A stretch of DNA of 64,000 bases from an uncultured Planctomycetaceae bacterium. Lineage in GTDB: Bacteria > Planctomycetota > Planctomycetia > Planctomycetales > Planctomycetaceae. Within the stretch, counting starts at the first letter, position 1, and every line of letters starts with the position of its first letter. Below, in pieces: positions 47,048-59,837 of this stretch. A program made the position numbers and the translations under genes. The stretch is taken from NCBI GenBank assembly GCA_937916515.1, contig CALFSX010000213.1, forward strand, positions 46,033 through 110,032. Reading direction: 5' to 3'. The notes below the pieces were generated by a model. That model searched no databases. It saw only the letters and a list, made by a program, of their open reading frames with translations, and was not told the DNA's origin.

Positions 47048-47884
47048 TCAGGCGTCACGCTGGTTTTGTTGGGAGGAAATGTGGTCGAGGACGCCACGTA
47101 CCATGGGTCCCATTTTGGGTGGGCTGGCTTCGAAGTCGACAGTCAGTCCTTCTTCCAGAATTGTTTCGCTGCAGGTGGGGCCGATGGAAGCGATGACTGT
47201 GTTCTGAGTTGCCGCAAGGAATTCGTTGCGGCACTGTAGTTCGTCCGCAATCATAAGCACGTGTCGAACCTGCTGAGCGCTCGTAAACAACAACGCCTGG
47301 AATCGACCTTCGATGGTTTGTTGGATGGCATCTTTCAGTGGCTGAGTGTCGTCTGGCAACGCCCAGCGGTAAACGGGAATTGGAAGTACTTTTGCGCCAT
47401 TTTTCGTAAGGCTGTCATAAAATTCGGGGTTGGGAATGCCGTATTCCTGAACGGCGAACAGCTTACCATCGAATGAAAGTTCTGCGGCGTCTATGGCGGT
47501 CAGCAGTTCGTGCCACGTGTTGGGTTCCGGGGCTTTGACGGCGTACTTCAGTCCAAGTTTGCTAAGTACTGCTGCGGGCTTGGGGCCTCGAACCAGAATA
47601 GGAATCTGCTGCATTGCTTCCAGCAGTTCGTCTTTTAGCTGCTGAGAGTCTGCGACATCCAGCATGGCTTCTGTGCCGACTCCCGTCAGCAGCACAAGGT
47701 AATCGACTTCCTTTGACAGGATCTGGCGGATGGCACCAATCGCCACGCGGTTTTCGCCGATGCATACTTCCTGCATCGATGGGGCCACCACTGCTGTTCC
47801 GCCGAGCCGTTCTATCAGTGACCGCATTTCTTCTGAACGGCGGCTTTCGAAAGTGCAGAGAACGGGGATGCTCGGGTTGGTCAT
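47048..47884 (-). CDS. hemD: Stand-alone uroporphyrinogen-III synthase (HemD family)
   Basis: 278 residues. The HemD fold is seen from VLCTFESRRSEEMRSLIERLGG, DYLVLLTGVGTEAML, GPKPAAVLSKLG, FAVQEYG, LLFTSAQQVRHVL and VIASIGPTCSETILEEG. It would convert hydroxymethylbilane to uroporphyrinogen III. It overlaps the upstream nucleoside hydrolase gene by 4 nt (ATGA). This is the second HemD domain in the window, after the CobA-HemD fusion. HemD sequences are poorly conserved, so the assignment of activity is probable rather than proven. Confidence 0.83.
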   Translation of the reverse strand: MTNPSIPVLCTFESRRSEEMRSLIERLGGTAVVAPSMQEVCIGENRVAIGAIRQILSKEVDYLVLLTGVGTEAMLDVADSQQLKDELLEAMQQIPILVRGPKPAAVLSKLGLKYAVKAPEPNTWHELLTAIDAAELSFDGKLFAVQEYGIPNPEFYDSLTKNGAKVLPIPVYRWALPDDTQPLKDAIQQTIEGRFQALLFTSAQQVRHVLMIADELQCRNEFLAATQNTVIASIGPTCSETILEEGLTVDFEASPPKMGPMVRGVLDHISSQQNQRDA

Positions 47885-48840
47885 TTGGCGGCTCTTCGAA
47901 AGTGCCTTGAGAAGTAGTCGACGACACCAAGTTCGTCGATGGATGAGACGAAATCGACGTTGGTCTGGCCTTTGGAGATTCTTCTGCGGTCGATCACCGT
48001 CATGCCGCGAGTTAACTGTCCGCTGGTTTCGACGTCAGCTCTTACGGCTTCAACAGAAAAGGCTTCGGCTTTGGCAGCCACGGCCAATGCAACAATGCCG
48101 TGCAGAGAAACGCCTTCAAATGCCAGATGCTGGCGATTCGCACGAATGGAGAACTGCAGCATTGCGGTCAGCACGTCGGCATTGGGTGTGCCGGAAATAA
48201 GCTGAGTCAGCAGGTCAACGTCTTCAAACGTTAAGACGGCTGAGCCGCTTTGATCCAGTGATACCAGCGTCTTTGTGGTGGGCAGTCGAAACACGGCGGC
48301 AGCGGCTTCCGGGTCGGCCCAAATGTTGAATTCAGCAGCTGCCGTGATGTCTCCATTGGCCTTGTCGGCACCGCCCAGGCAGATGATGCCTTGCAGTAAA
48401 GTGGGCAGTTCGGCATCAAGTTCGCAGGCAGCGGCAACATTTGTCAGTGGACCCAGCGTTAGAATTTTGACTTCATGAGGAAACTCGCGGACTAAGTCTA
48501 CGATGAGTTTTGTGGATTCTCTGCGGTTGTGAAGGTCGGGCACGTTAACCGGGACATCGCCGAGTCCGTGGCTTCCCAGAAAGCTGTGTCGCGTGGGAAC
48601 GACTTCGGCAAACTGTCGGCTTAATACGGCCGGACGTTCGCATTGCCCGATGCGAGGGTGTTTCAGGGGATCTACAAGGTCGGTCAGAAATTGCAGATTT
48701 CTGGTGGCCTGCATTCCGGAAATTGAGCCAGCGGTTGCTGTCAGTCCAATTACGTCCAGAGTGGGGTCCAGTAAGGCGGTCAGAACAGACAAGGCGTCAA
48801 CAATTCCTGGGTCTGCATCGATGATGATCTTCTGAGCCAA
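47881..48840 (-). CDS. Nucleoside hydrolase-like protein with altered active site
   Basis: 319 residues with the inosine-uridine nucleoside hydrolase fold: DADPGIVDALSV (canonical DxDPGxDD), LTLGPLTNVA, AEFNIWADPEAA and GVSLHGIVALAV. Asp8, Asp10, Asp15, Thr133 and Asn172 are kept. Position 14, normally the ribose-binding Asp, is Val; position 39, normally Asn, is Ser; and the usual C-terminal His-Asp pair (calcium ligand) reads His247-Gly248. Typical members hydrolyse ribonucleosides with a bound Ca2+. Activity here is doubtful or the substrate is different. Its end overlaps the HemD gene by 4 nt. Confidence 0.85.
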   Translation of the reverse strand: MAQKIIIDADPGIVDALSVLTALLDPTLDVIGLTATAGSISGMQATRNLQFLTDLVDPLKHPRIGQCERPAVLSRQFAEVVPTRHSFLGSHGLGDVPVNVPDLHNRRESTKLIVDLVREFPHEVKILTLGPLTNVAAACELDAELPTLLQGIICLGGADKANGDITAAAEFNIWADPEAAAAVFRLPTTKTLVSLDQSGSAVLTFEDVDLLTQLISGTPNADVLTAMLQFSIRANRQHLAFEGVSLHGIVALAVAAKAEAFSVEAVRADVETSGQLTRGMTVIDRRRISKGQTNVDFVSSIDELGVVDYFSRHFRRAAK

Positions 48841-49274
48841 GTTTTCTGCTTTCTACGAATTTTTGGCCTTAGTGGCGACAGTCGTTACAGCCGGACCGGA
48901 TTTTTGCTGCTGCCGCATCAGAATAGCGTTTTCGTTGGCCGTTAGCGGGCTGGCGGCACTTCGGCATTGGTAAACTGTAGAGGAAATCCTTCGCTAAAAG
49001 AAGAATCGTTCGTCCAGACGAAGCAATTCCTGGTCAACAGGGGCAGGCTTCTTGAACCGTCGAAATTTACTGGTACCCTTCTCGAAATTTTGCGCGGTCT
49101 GCTGCTGTGCCCCGCCTGCAACGCGTTCGCCACGATCTTGAGTTCGACTCAAGGCCCCCATTGGCGGTCGCTCTGCGCGCGGCTGAAGGAGTGAATCGGA
49201 CACAAAATTGTGATGTTCTGTAGCGAAATTCGCTGCAGAGTCGGCTCATCTGGAATACTCAAAGGTCCTGCCCC
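48841..49274. other. Divergent intergenic region upstream of carB
   Basis: 434 nt between the nucleoside hydrolase gene (minus) and carB (plus). AAAGG lies before the GTG start of carB. No gene, riboswitch or hairpin terminator was recognised. Confidence 0.4.
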
Positions 49275-52520
<3,246 letters not shown>

Positions 52521-52785
52521 GCGACCGCTTCACGCAAATTCGCTGATTAAGGAAACTGGTACTGAACAGCTTTGTTTTGTGCCGGAGTCTCTTAGTCAGC
52601 GATCATTGGAACGGTAGTTGGAGGCACACTGGTGATTGTCAGTTGCCTGGTTCAACCCAGGCTCAGATGGTTGCTTGGCACTGAGTTGTTCCCTCGCTAA
52701 GTCTTGCAGAGTCTGCGTACGCTTGTGTATTTGATCGATTCTCGATGCAATGAACTTTTGCCGTAGCCACCGTTGAGACCGCGCA

Positions 52786-55293
52786 GTGAAAATTATTCAT
52801 TCTACGATGTTCCACGCAGGTCGTTGCAGGCCGATTTTGTTTTGCCTGTTGTTGCTGTCAGCATCGCATGAATGCCACGCTCAACAGGTTTCCGGGCAGG
52901 TGACGTCAGGTGGTGTTGGCCGATACAAAATTGGCCAGTGGGGGCTGGTGCGAGGACAATTTAATAACGTCACGGCGCAGGATCAGCAGATTACTGCCGT
53001 TGTTACTCAGAAGTCCAATCCCGGAACTCAGTTTGCCAGGTCTATTGTTGTGCCTGCCGGTTCAACGCGGATCAGCCAATGGCCGTTGCTTGTTCATCCA
53101 GTGGATGAAGACTATTTCGAATATGAGTACCTGTTTGTTGATCAGCAGGATGGTCGAGAAACGGTTGATCGCAGAAGCAACGACAGCATTCTGGAAAGTT
53201 TCGTGGTTGTGGCGAAGTCTGCCGAGACGAAGCTTGAACCCGAATACTGTGGACATCTGTATTCTGTGGATGCGAGTTCGGAGCAGCATTCCGAAGTCAC
53301 CAGGACGTTGTCAGCATTTTGCAGGACTGCAAGTGCTCAACATGCAATTATTGATTGCAATCAGCAGCAGATTCAGAGTTCACCTGAAGCACTTGACCCG
53401 TTAAGTCAGCTGGTGATAACGTCGCCCGATCTTTGGCGGTTTCAGCAGACATGTGATTCCGTTCGGTTCTGGATTCAACGTGGCGGGAAAGCCGTTTTCT
53501 TCCTTGATCGTGTCGGTGAAGATTCCATGAGAGCCGTGCTTGGAGACTCTCTGCCCTTCACTCTTGTCGACACTACACAGCTGCTTCAGCTGAATCTTCG
53601 TAACCATACCGTTGGCCGCAAACGGGCGGTGCACGAATCATACGATGTTCAGCTGGTGGAGCCTTTTCCATTGGTGCGGACATTGTTTCATAAAGGATCG
53701 GTTAGGTGGAGCCACGCAGGTTGGCCGGTCGTTGTGGAAATACCTGTTGGTCGTGGTGTTGTGTATGTTGTTACGGTGCCACCCCGTTTGCTGTTGTCTG
53801 AATCGAATCCTGCGGAATTGGCGGCGTGTTCTGTTGAAATTCTGGATAATATTTTTAAGACAGCCGCTGAGGAGCCTTTGCTGACTTCAGAAATGCTTTC
53901 CACAGTTGGACAGGGAAAAATAGGATATTCGATTCCCGAACGATGGTTTCCAGCTGTGGTGTTGGGAGCGTTTATCATTCTGCTGGCCGGCGTAAGCTTT
54001 TATTTGACTCGCCGGCAACTTCAGAATCGATTACTGCTGGCTGTTCCTGTATGTGCAGCTCTGGCGGTGCTGCCAGTGATGGTGACCGGCATGTCTTCAC
54101 GCACGTCAGCACCGGCTACCGTCATTCAGACTCAGGTTGTGGAAGCTGCATCAGGTCAAACATCGTTGGCGGCTGACGGGGTGGCCACGATTTTTGAGCC
54201 CGTGTCTGAATCGATGGACCTGACGCTAAATCACCATGCCACGCTGGCGATGCCCAGAAGTGGATTGGGCAATGTTCGTCGTCGCTTCACATGGATCGAC
54301 GAAGGCAAATATGAATGGAACGGTTTTACGCAGCCAGCGGGTATCACCAGCTATGAAACCCGATCTATTGTGCAACTGCCGAAACCGCTTTCGGCGGTCG
54401 CTTCGTTTGAAGACGATGCGATAGTTGTTCGAGTGCAGAATTCGGCAATGCTGGCTCCTCAGGATGCGATCATCGCCGGTCCAGGTCCGGACCGAATGGA
54501 AGCTCGGTTCTTGAATGAAGCCAGTGAGTTTCGTACGGAGCCCACAGATTTGCTGGCAGCCGGTCAGATCAGCAATCGCACTCTGCTGTCGGAAACTCAA
54601 ATTCTGCGGAAGCAATTGTATAGTGAGATTTTTGATTCAGGAGGTCGCCTGCAGCCGTTTCCCGTTCAGCCGTCAATTCTGTTTTGGACGGATCAAATCG
54701 CAGGAGCGGTGGAAAGCAGCAGTGAGTCGCTGAAGCACGAAGCGTCAACGTTGATTGCCCTGCCCCTTGGTTTTAAGGCCCCGGCAATTGGGCAGTCGAT
54801 AACTCTTCCGCCGGTGTTGCTGCCCTATGTCAGTGTTGCTGACGAAAACGGTGCGTTTAGTAGTGCCTTGCAAAACAGACAGCGGGAATGGATCGAACGG
54901 AAGCAGGGAAGCGACACACTTTTGAAGTTCTCGCTGCCCGACGTGTGCGATCCGTTTTATTGCGAAGCCGCCAGCCTGGAACTTCGAATTCGTGCGGGAT
55001 CTCGAACGGTGAAAATTTCTGTGGGCAACGTCGGCGACTTTAAAGAAATCACTTCGATGAGCAGTCCGGTCGGCAATATGACAATTGATCTGCCTGTTGA
55101 TTTGCTGAATTCAACCATAGATCAGAATGCCGTCTTCCTGAAGCTGCACGTTGGTGAACTTGAAATTGGAACAGCGGACGATCTGCAGTCGTCCAGCGAA
55201 CACGACAGCTTTTGGAAAATTGATCGAGTCCTGTTAACTCTGAAGGGGCACAGAACCAGTAATGTTGTGCCATCGGAAATGGAAACCAACTAA
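52786..55293 (+). CDS. Large secreted/membrane protein of an ABC exporter operon
   Basis: 835 residues from GTG 52786. Signal peptide (hydrophobic about 16-28, cleavage near CHA/QQV). The first 400 residues form a beta-rich extracytoplasmic domain with a CARF/DUF4350-like core (RFWIQRGGKAVFFLDR, GRGVVYVVTVPPRLLL). Then comes a membrane pair (about 388-406 VVLGAFIILLAGVSFYL, 415-432 LLLAVPVCAALAVLPV), and a second extracytoplasmic domain to the end. The layout is reminiscent of GldG/DUF4350-type auxiliary proteins of ABC-2 systems. It overlaps the ABC ATPase gene by 1 nt (TAATG). Function not known. Confidence 0.75.
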   Translation: MKIIHSTMFHAGRCRPILFCLLLLSASHECHAQQVSGQVTSGGVGRYKIGQWGLVRGQFNNVTAQDQQITAVVTQKSNPGTQFARSIVVPAGSTRISQWPLLVHPVDEDYFEYEYLFVDQQDGRETVDRRSNDSILESFVVVAKSAETKLEPEYCGHLYSVDASSEQHSEVTRTLSAFCRTASAQHAIIDCNQQQIQSSPEALDPLSQLVITSPDLWRFQQTCDSVRFWIQRGGKAVFFLDRVGEDSMRAVLGDSLPFTLVDTTQLLQLNLRNHTVGRKRAVHESYDVQLVEPFPLVRTLFHKGSVRWSHAGWPVVVEIPVGRGVVYVVTVPPRLLLSESNPAELAACSVEILDNIFKTAAEEPLLTSEMLSTVGQGKIGYSIPERWFPAVVLGAFIILLAGVSFYLTRRQLQNRLLLAVPVCAALAVLPVMVTGMSSRTSAPATVIQTQVVEAASGQTSLAADGVATIFEPVSESMDLTLNHHATLAMPRSGLGNVRRRFTWIDEGKYEWNGFTQPAGITSYETRSIVQLPKPLSAVASFEDDAIVVRVQNSAMLAPQDAIIAGPGPDRMEARFLNEASEFRTEPTDLLAAGQISNRTLLSETQILRKQLYSEIFDSGGRLQPFPVQPSILFWTDQIAGAVESSSESLKHEASTLIALPLGFKAPAIGQSITLPPVLLPYVSVADENGAFSSALQNRQREWIERKQGSDTLLKFSLPDVCDPFYCEAASLELRIRAGSRTVKISVGNVGDFKEITSMSSPVGNMTIDLPVDLLNSTIDQNAVFLKLHVGELEIGTADDLQSSSEHDSFWKIDRVLLTLKGHRTSNVVPSEMETN

Positions 55294-56279
55294 TGAGTTC
55301 TGCCTCCAACCCGGTTGTCGAAATTGAAAAACTGACCAAGCGTTATGGCGAGTTTGTCGCGTTGGACAATCTGAGTCTTACGCTTAATCGCGGTGATATT
55401 CTTGGTTTTATTGGGCCGAACGGTGCCGGTAAGACAACCACGATTCGAATTCTTGTGGGCTTAACGCGACCAACTTCGGGCAGTGCTCGCATTGCCGGTT
55501 CAGACTGTGTCGCTGATGCCAGAAAAGTGCGTCAGCTTGTGGGGTATATGCCCGATAAATTCGGTTCGTATGACAACATGCGAGTTCGCGAGTATCTGGA
55601 TTTCTTCGGTGCTGCCTACGGAATTGCTCGGAAGCAGCGGCAGCTTCGAGTGGCCGAAGTTCTGGAAGTGACCAATGCCACATGGATGCAGGATCGTTAC
55701 GTCGAAAGTCTCAGTCACGGTATGCAACAACGGATTGGCATTGCTCGCACCTTGCTGCACAACCCTGATGTGCTGATTCTTGATGAACCCGCAAACGGTC
55801 TTGATCCGCAGGCTCGTATCGAAATGCGAGAAATTCTGCTGCGGCTGGCATCGGAAGGTCGGACGTTAATCGTGACCAGTCACATTCTTCCGGAGCTGGC
55901 CAGAATTTGTGATCGCGTGGCGATTGTCGCCAACGGGCAGCTGAAAGCGTTGGGAACGTTGAAGGAAGTCACCGGCCAGTTGACTCAGCGACGCACGTTT
56001 GAAGTGCAATGTCTGCAGAGCGATCAGCTGCCAGCCGTTGAAAATATAGTGAAGCAGTTCTTTCATGACGACACGGAAGTTTCCGTTTCTACGGCGGAAG
56101 GCATTGTTCGTTTTCGGACGTCGGCATCTGATGAGTTGCTTTCAGAATTGTTGAAGCAGATTGTGAATTCCAGCAGTTTGATTACGCAGTTTCGCGAGCT
56201 TGTTGGCGATTTGGAAGAAGCGTTTATTTCAGCGACGCAAATGTCAGCGTCTGCTGAGCCTGCAGGAGCTGCGAAATGA
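55293..56279 (+). CDS. ABC transporter ATP-binding protein
   Basis: 328 residues. Walker A is GPNGAGKTTT (41-50), signature LSHGMQQ (140-146), Walker B LILDEPANGLDP (161-172) and switch His197 (TSHIL). The C-terminal 100 residues form an accessory domain as in GldA/CcmA/NatA-like ABC-2 ATPases. It overlaps the upstream gene by 1 nt and the permease by 4 nt (ATGA), so the four genes 52786-59794 probably make one transcript. The substrate is unknown. Confidence 0.95.
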   Translation: MSSASNPVVEIEKLTKRYGEFVALDNLSLTLNRGDILGFIGPNGAGKTTTIRILVGLTRPTSGSARIAGSDCVADARKVRQLVGYMPDKFGSYDNMRVREYLDFFGAAYGIARKQRQLRVAEVLEVTNATWMQDRYVESLSHGMQQRIGIARTLLHNPDVLILDEPANGLDPQARIEMREILLRLASEGRTLIVTSHILPELARICDRVAIVANGQLKALGTLKEVTGQLTQRRTFEVQCLQSDQLPAVENIVKQFFHDDTEVSVSTAEGIVRFRTSASDELLSELLKQIVNSSSLITQFRELVGDLEEAFISATQMSASAEPAGAAK

Positions 56280-57940
56280 AAGGCAGCCTTGTTATTGCGG
56301 AGCGTGAATTGCCCGCCATTCTTCGTTCGCGGCAAACCGTCTGGATTCTGTTGGCCGTTGCTTCGATATTTGCCGCCACAGTGTTGTTGAAGTGGCCGGA
56401 AAGCGGCGTGGCCAGTTTGAGTGGCGACCAGGCCAAAGCGACATTTCGTAGCCTGGCGTTGTCGATGCTGGCCGCAGTCGTGCTGATCATTCCGGCGTTT
56501 CCCGCGACGGGAATCGTCGTTGAAGTGCGACGTCGGACGATGGAACTGTTGCTGAATTCTCCACTAAGACGCTTCGAAATCTTTACGGGCAAGGCGATTG
56601 CTCTGCTGGGTTTTGTTTTGATACTGTTGACCGTAACGTTGCCGGCGATGGCCTGTTGCTATGCGATGGGAGGCATTTCGTTTACCAACGATGTGCTTGT
56701 GCTTTACGGTTTTATTGTCATCGTTTGTCTGCAGTTGATTGTTCTGGGGGTATTGGTTGGCACCTTTGCCGGCAGTCCCGAATCAGCATTGCGTTGTGCG
56801 TATGGATGCACGTTTGCTCTGGTGGTGGTAACGCTGATCCCCTGGCAGTTCTTACAGGGCTTTGAAGGTTGGATGGGTAATTATGCCGGATTGCTAAGAA
56901 AGCTCTCTCCGATCACTGCCCTGCTTGAATTACTGAATGACTCGGGATTGGAAACCGTCGGCTTAAGTACGCAGGAAAACCTGTTTGCCGCTTATCTTTG
57001 GTCTGCGGCGATCTTCGTCGTTGTTGGCAGCATCGTTTGTATTTCTCGGTTGAATTATTCGCTGCTGGATCGGTCACGTTCTCAGGGCGTCATTACCGAC
57101 GATCGCACGGCGGCTGCTCGTTCTGTTCGTCGAGTATTCTTTTTGATTGATCCTCAACGCCGCAAAGCGGGCATTCCTGGATTCCTTAATCCGGTGCTGG
57201 CGAAGGAATTTCGCAGTCGTCAGTTCGGACGTCTGCATTGGCTGCTGCGGCTGATTGCAGGTTGTGCCGTGATGTCGTTGTTATTGACTTTGGCGACAAC
57301 CATGGGCACGGTCGATTGGGGCGTCGAACGCATCGGCGGCATTATCATCGTTGCCCAGGTAGCATTGATTGTCGTGCTGACTCCCGGCATGGCGGGAGGC
57401 ATGATTGCGGGAGAAATGGAAAGTGGAGGCTGGAACCTGCTGCGGGTGACACCGCTTTCTGCCAGCAAAATTCTGCGTGGCAAGCTGATGAGTGTCATGT
57501 TGACTCTGATGCTGGTGTTATGTGCATCGCTTCCGGGCTATGCAATTATGATGGCGATTAAGCCGGATCTGCAACAACAGGTGATCCAGGTGCTGGTGTG
57601 CCTGGTACTGTCAGCCGTGCTTTCTTTGTTGTTAAGCGCCACAGTCAGTTCGTTCTTTAAAACAACGGCGGCAGCAACAACTGTGTCGTACGGTTTGTTG
57701 ATTACATTGTTCGCTGGCACGCTGATTGTATGGGCGAACATGAACGCTCCCTTCGGCCATTACTTTGTCGAACAGGTATTGAGCCTTAATCCGATGGCGG
57801 GAGCTTTAAACGCAATTCGGGCGGAAGGCTTTGAATCGTTTAACCTGGTTCCTCGCACGTGGTGGATTTCCGGAAGCGCCTGCGTGGTGCTGTTGGTTGT
57901 GTTGCAACTTCGCATTCGTCACTTGTGTCAACCCGACTGA
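56276..57940 (+). CDS. ABC-2 type permease, double-length
   Basis: 554 residues with about twelve hydrophobic segments in two similar halves. Each half begins with a cytoplasmic amphipathic stretch and an ABC-2 motif (first RELPAILRSRQTVWILL and RRRTMELLLNSPLRRFEIFTGKA; second NPVLAKEFRSRQFGRLHWLL and GEMESGGWNLLRVTPLSASKILRGK). This indicates that two permease domains are fused in one chain, which could form the whole channel with an ATPase dimer. GldF/NatB-like exporters are the nearest comparison. The substrate is unknown. Confidence 0.92.
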   Translation: MKGSLVIAERELPAILRSRQTVWILLAVASIFAATVLLKWPESGVASLSGDQAKATFRSLALSMLAAVVLIIPAFPATGIVVEVRRRTMELLLNSPLRRFEIFTGKAIALLGFVLILLTVTLPAMACCYAMGGISFTNDVLVLYGFIVIVCLQLIVLGVLVGTFAGSPESALRCAYGCTFALVVVTLIPWQFLQGFEGWMGNYAGLLRKLSPITALLELLNDSGLETVGLSTQENLFAAYLWSAAIFVVVGSIVCISRLNYSLLDRSRSQGVITDDRTAAARSVRRVFFLIDPQRRKAGIPGFLNPVLAKEFRSRQFGRLHWLLRLIAGCAVMSLLLTLATTMGTVDWGVERIGGIIIVAQVALIVVLTPGMAGGMIAGEMESGGWNLLRVTPLSASKILRGKLMSVMLTLMLVLCASLPGYAIMMAIKPDLQQQVIQVLVCLVLSAVLSLLLSATVSSFFKTTAAATTVSYGLLITLFAGTLIVWANMNAPFGHYFVEQVLSLNPMAGALNAIRAEGFESFNLVPRTWWISGSACVVLLVVLQLRIRHLCQPD

Positions 57941-57949
57941 AGTTTGATC

Positions 57950-59794
57950 ATGACAAATTTGAAACACTTCGATCGTGTTGTTCTGCTGGTGGTTACGGCC
58001 ATGTCATGTCGCGTTTGCGGCGATGAAATCGCGACTGACTTTCGGGGAGATCTGAACGTTGCTGAAGTCGCTCGTTTCGGTGATCTGCCAACGCGGATGT
58101 ATCTGCTGCCCGAATTTCTGGACCCTGTCGGGCGGGTTGTTCTTAGTGACGGTCTTGTGCCGTTATTCGTTCGAATTCTGAACGGCGACTACGATGACGA
58201 ATTGTATCGTGACGCAGCTCGATCGCTGGAACGAGTGGCTCGCGAATTTCCCAATCAGCCAGACCAATACGCAGATGCATTACGAAATCGGTTAGCCAAA
58301 ACCAGCAGCCAGGCGGTCATTGATGCCTGTGCGATGGCGTTGGTGGCAGCGAATGACAAATCGTCGGCTGATTTGTTGGCCACGTTTTGTGGTCCGGCCA
58401 ATGAAGGACTGTCAATTCACGTTGAACCCAGGCTGGCAGAATGGAAGCATCGTGTGCTGGTTGAGCAATGGCGAGAACGCATTCGCAACCCCTTCGATCA
58501 TACTCGACAAATGACGGCTTTGGCCTGTCGTTGTCTGGCTGAAGTTGGTGACACCGAATCCACCGATGTGCTGGTGAAACTGGCTCTGGATGAACGCCTG
58601 GAAACTGTCGTGCGCGGAGCTGCAGCTCGAGCCGTTTCGAGGCTTGATCCTGGTAAGGCGGGAGCGACGTCCGGCAATTTGGCTGTTGAAGATATACCGT
58701 CTCGACTGCTGGCGATTGCCTTTCTTGAAACAGCCACAAGCGGCGAATCTTTGGAGCAGCTTTTAAGCTTTTGCGAAGATCCGGAAGACGCCGTGGCTTC
58801 ACGTTCGTGGCATACGCTGTCGATCACGAATCCAGCCGCGTTGGTTGATAAGCTTGAACGTGGTGTTGTTCACGAAGATGCCAATGTGCGTCATGGGGCT
58901 ATCAGCGTGATGCAGCAGTTGCCGACCAGGCAACATTGCGTCTGGCTTATGGAAATGCTGGGAGACGAACATTTGTTTGTCAGAAATGATGCTCGTGCAG
59001 CTCTGAACAAAGTTGCGGCGACAGACGCAGATCTGCGTTTAGAAATTCTGGCAATCGCAGGTGGCGTGCTTCAGAAGCAGGATGCTTCGTGGCAACAGAT
59101 TGAGCAGACGCTGTTGCTGCTGGGGCAACAGTCTTGTGGTGATTATCAGTCGGCCTGTGTTCCGTTGCTAAGTCACCAGCGCAACGAAGTGATGGTCACC
59201 GCTGCGTGGCTGTTGCATTTGATGCCTCGTCCGGAACTGGCTCAGGACATTTCAAAACATGCCGGGATAGTTTGGAGGTTGCTTAGCAATGTTGCCTCAG
59301 ACATCGATGACCTGCGTCGTCAGAGTTTGTCCGAACAACTGATTTTCTTGTTTCACCATGCGGCTTCGACACGCGACGCAGGCATGGTTGAAGTTGCCAC
59401 AGAGATGTTCAACAAGAAGGCGCCCACATTTCCGGAAGCGCGGGCGGCCGGTTTGTGGGCTCTTGGGTTTATAAAAACGGGGGCGGACGACGAAGTGCTA
59501 CGTGGCAAGTTTGTGGCTCGAGTGTTTGATGACAGCACGGTTGAACCGGAAATGATCGTTGTGAAAGCCGCTTCAGCATACGCTCTGGGACAGATAGGGA
59601 TGAAGGTGTCACTGGCCGATTTGCGAAAAGCTCACGAGCAATATGGGAATCACGGGATTCTCGGCAAATGTGTCGGCAAGGCGATTCATCTGCTGGGTGA
59701 AGACTGCGAACCAGCAGGCGAACCCGGGCCCGTGGGGGCATCGCAGTGGCCCGTGTTTCCATCGGGCGTTCCATCTTCGGACGATGCTGGTTGA
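57950..59794 (+). CDS. Secreted HEAT-repeat protein
   Basis: 614 residues. ATG 57950 is preferred over TTG 57944; both are just downstream of the permease stop. A Sec signal (cleavage near VCG/DEI) is followed by repeated pairs of helices: YRDAARSLERVAREFPNQ, TALACRCLAEVGDTESTDVL, VRHGAISVMQQL, VRNDARAALNKVA and KAASAYALGQIGM, typical of HEAT/PBS-type alpha-solenoids. No enzyme motif. As the last gene of the ABC operon it may be a periplasmic scaffold for the exporter, which is inference from position only. Confidence 0.85.
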   Translation: MTNLKHFDRVVLLVVTAMSCRVCGDEIATDFRGDLNVAEVARFGDLPTRMYLLPEFLDPVGRVVLSDGLVPLFVRILNGDYDDELYRDAARSLERVAREFPNQPDQYADALRNRLAKTSSQAVIDACAMALVAANDKSSADLLATFCGPANEGLSIHVEPRLAEWKHRVLVEQWRERIRNPFDHTRQMTALACRCLAEVGDTESTDVLVKLALDERLETVVRGAAARAVSRLDPGKAGATSGNLAVEDIPSRLLAIAFLETATSGESLEQLLSFCEDPEDAVASRSWHTLSITNPAALVDKLERGVVHEDANVRHGAISVMQQLPTRQHCVWLMEMLGDEHLFVRNDARAALNKVAATDADLRLEILAIAGGVLQKQDASWQQIEQTLLLLGQQSCGDYQSACVPLLSHQRNEVMVTAAWLLHLMPRPELAQDISKHAGIVWRLLSNVASDIDDLRRQSLSEQLIFLFHHAASTRDAGMVEVATEMFNKKAPTFPEARAAGLWALGFIKTGADDEVLRGKFVARVFDDSTVEPEMIVVKAASAYALGQIGMKVSLADLRKAHEQYGNHGILGKCVGKAIHLLGEDCEPAGEPGPVGASQWPVFPSGVPSSDDAG

Positions 59795-59837
59795 GTTGCT
59801 GGGGGCCAGCCAAACGCGTCGCTGAACGAACCAGGTT

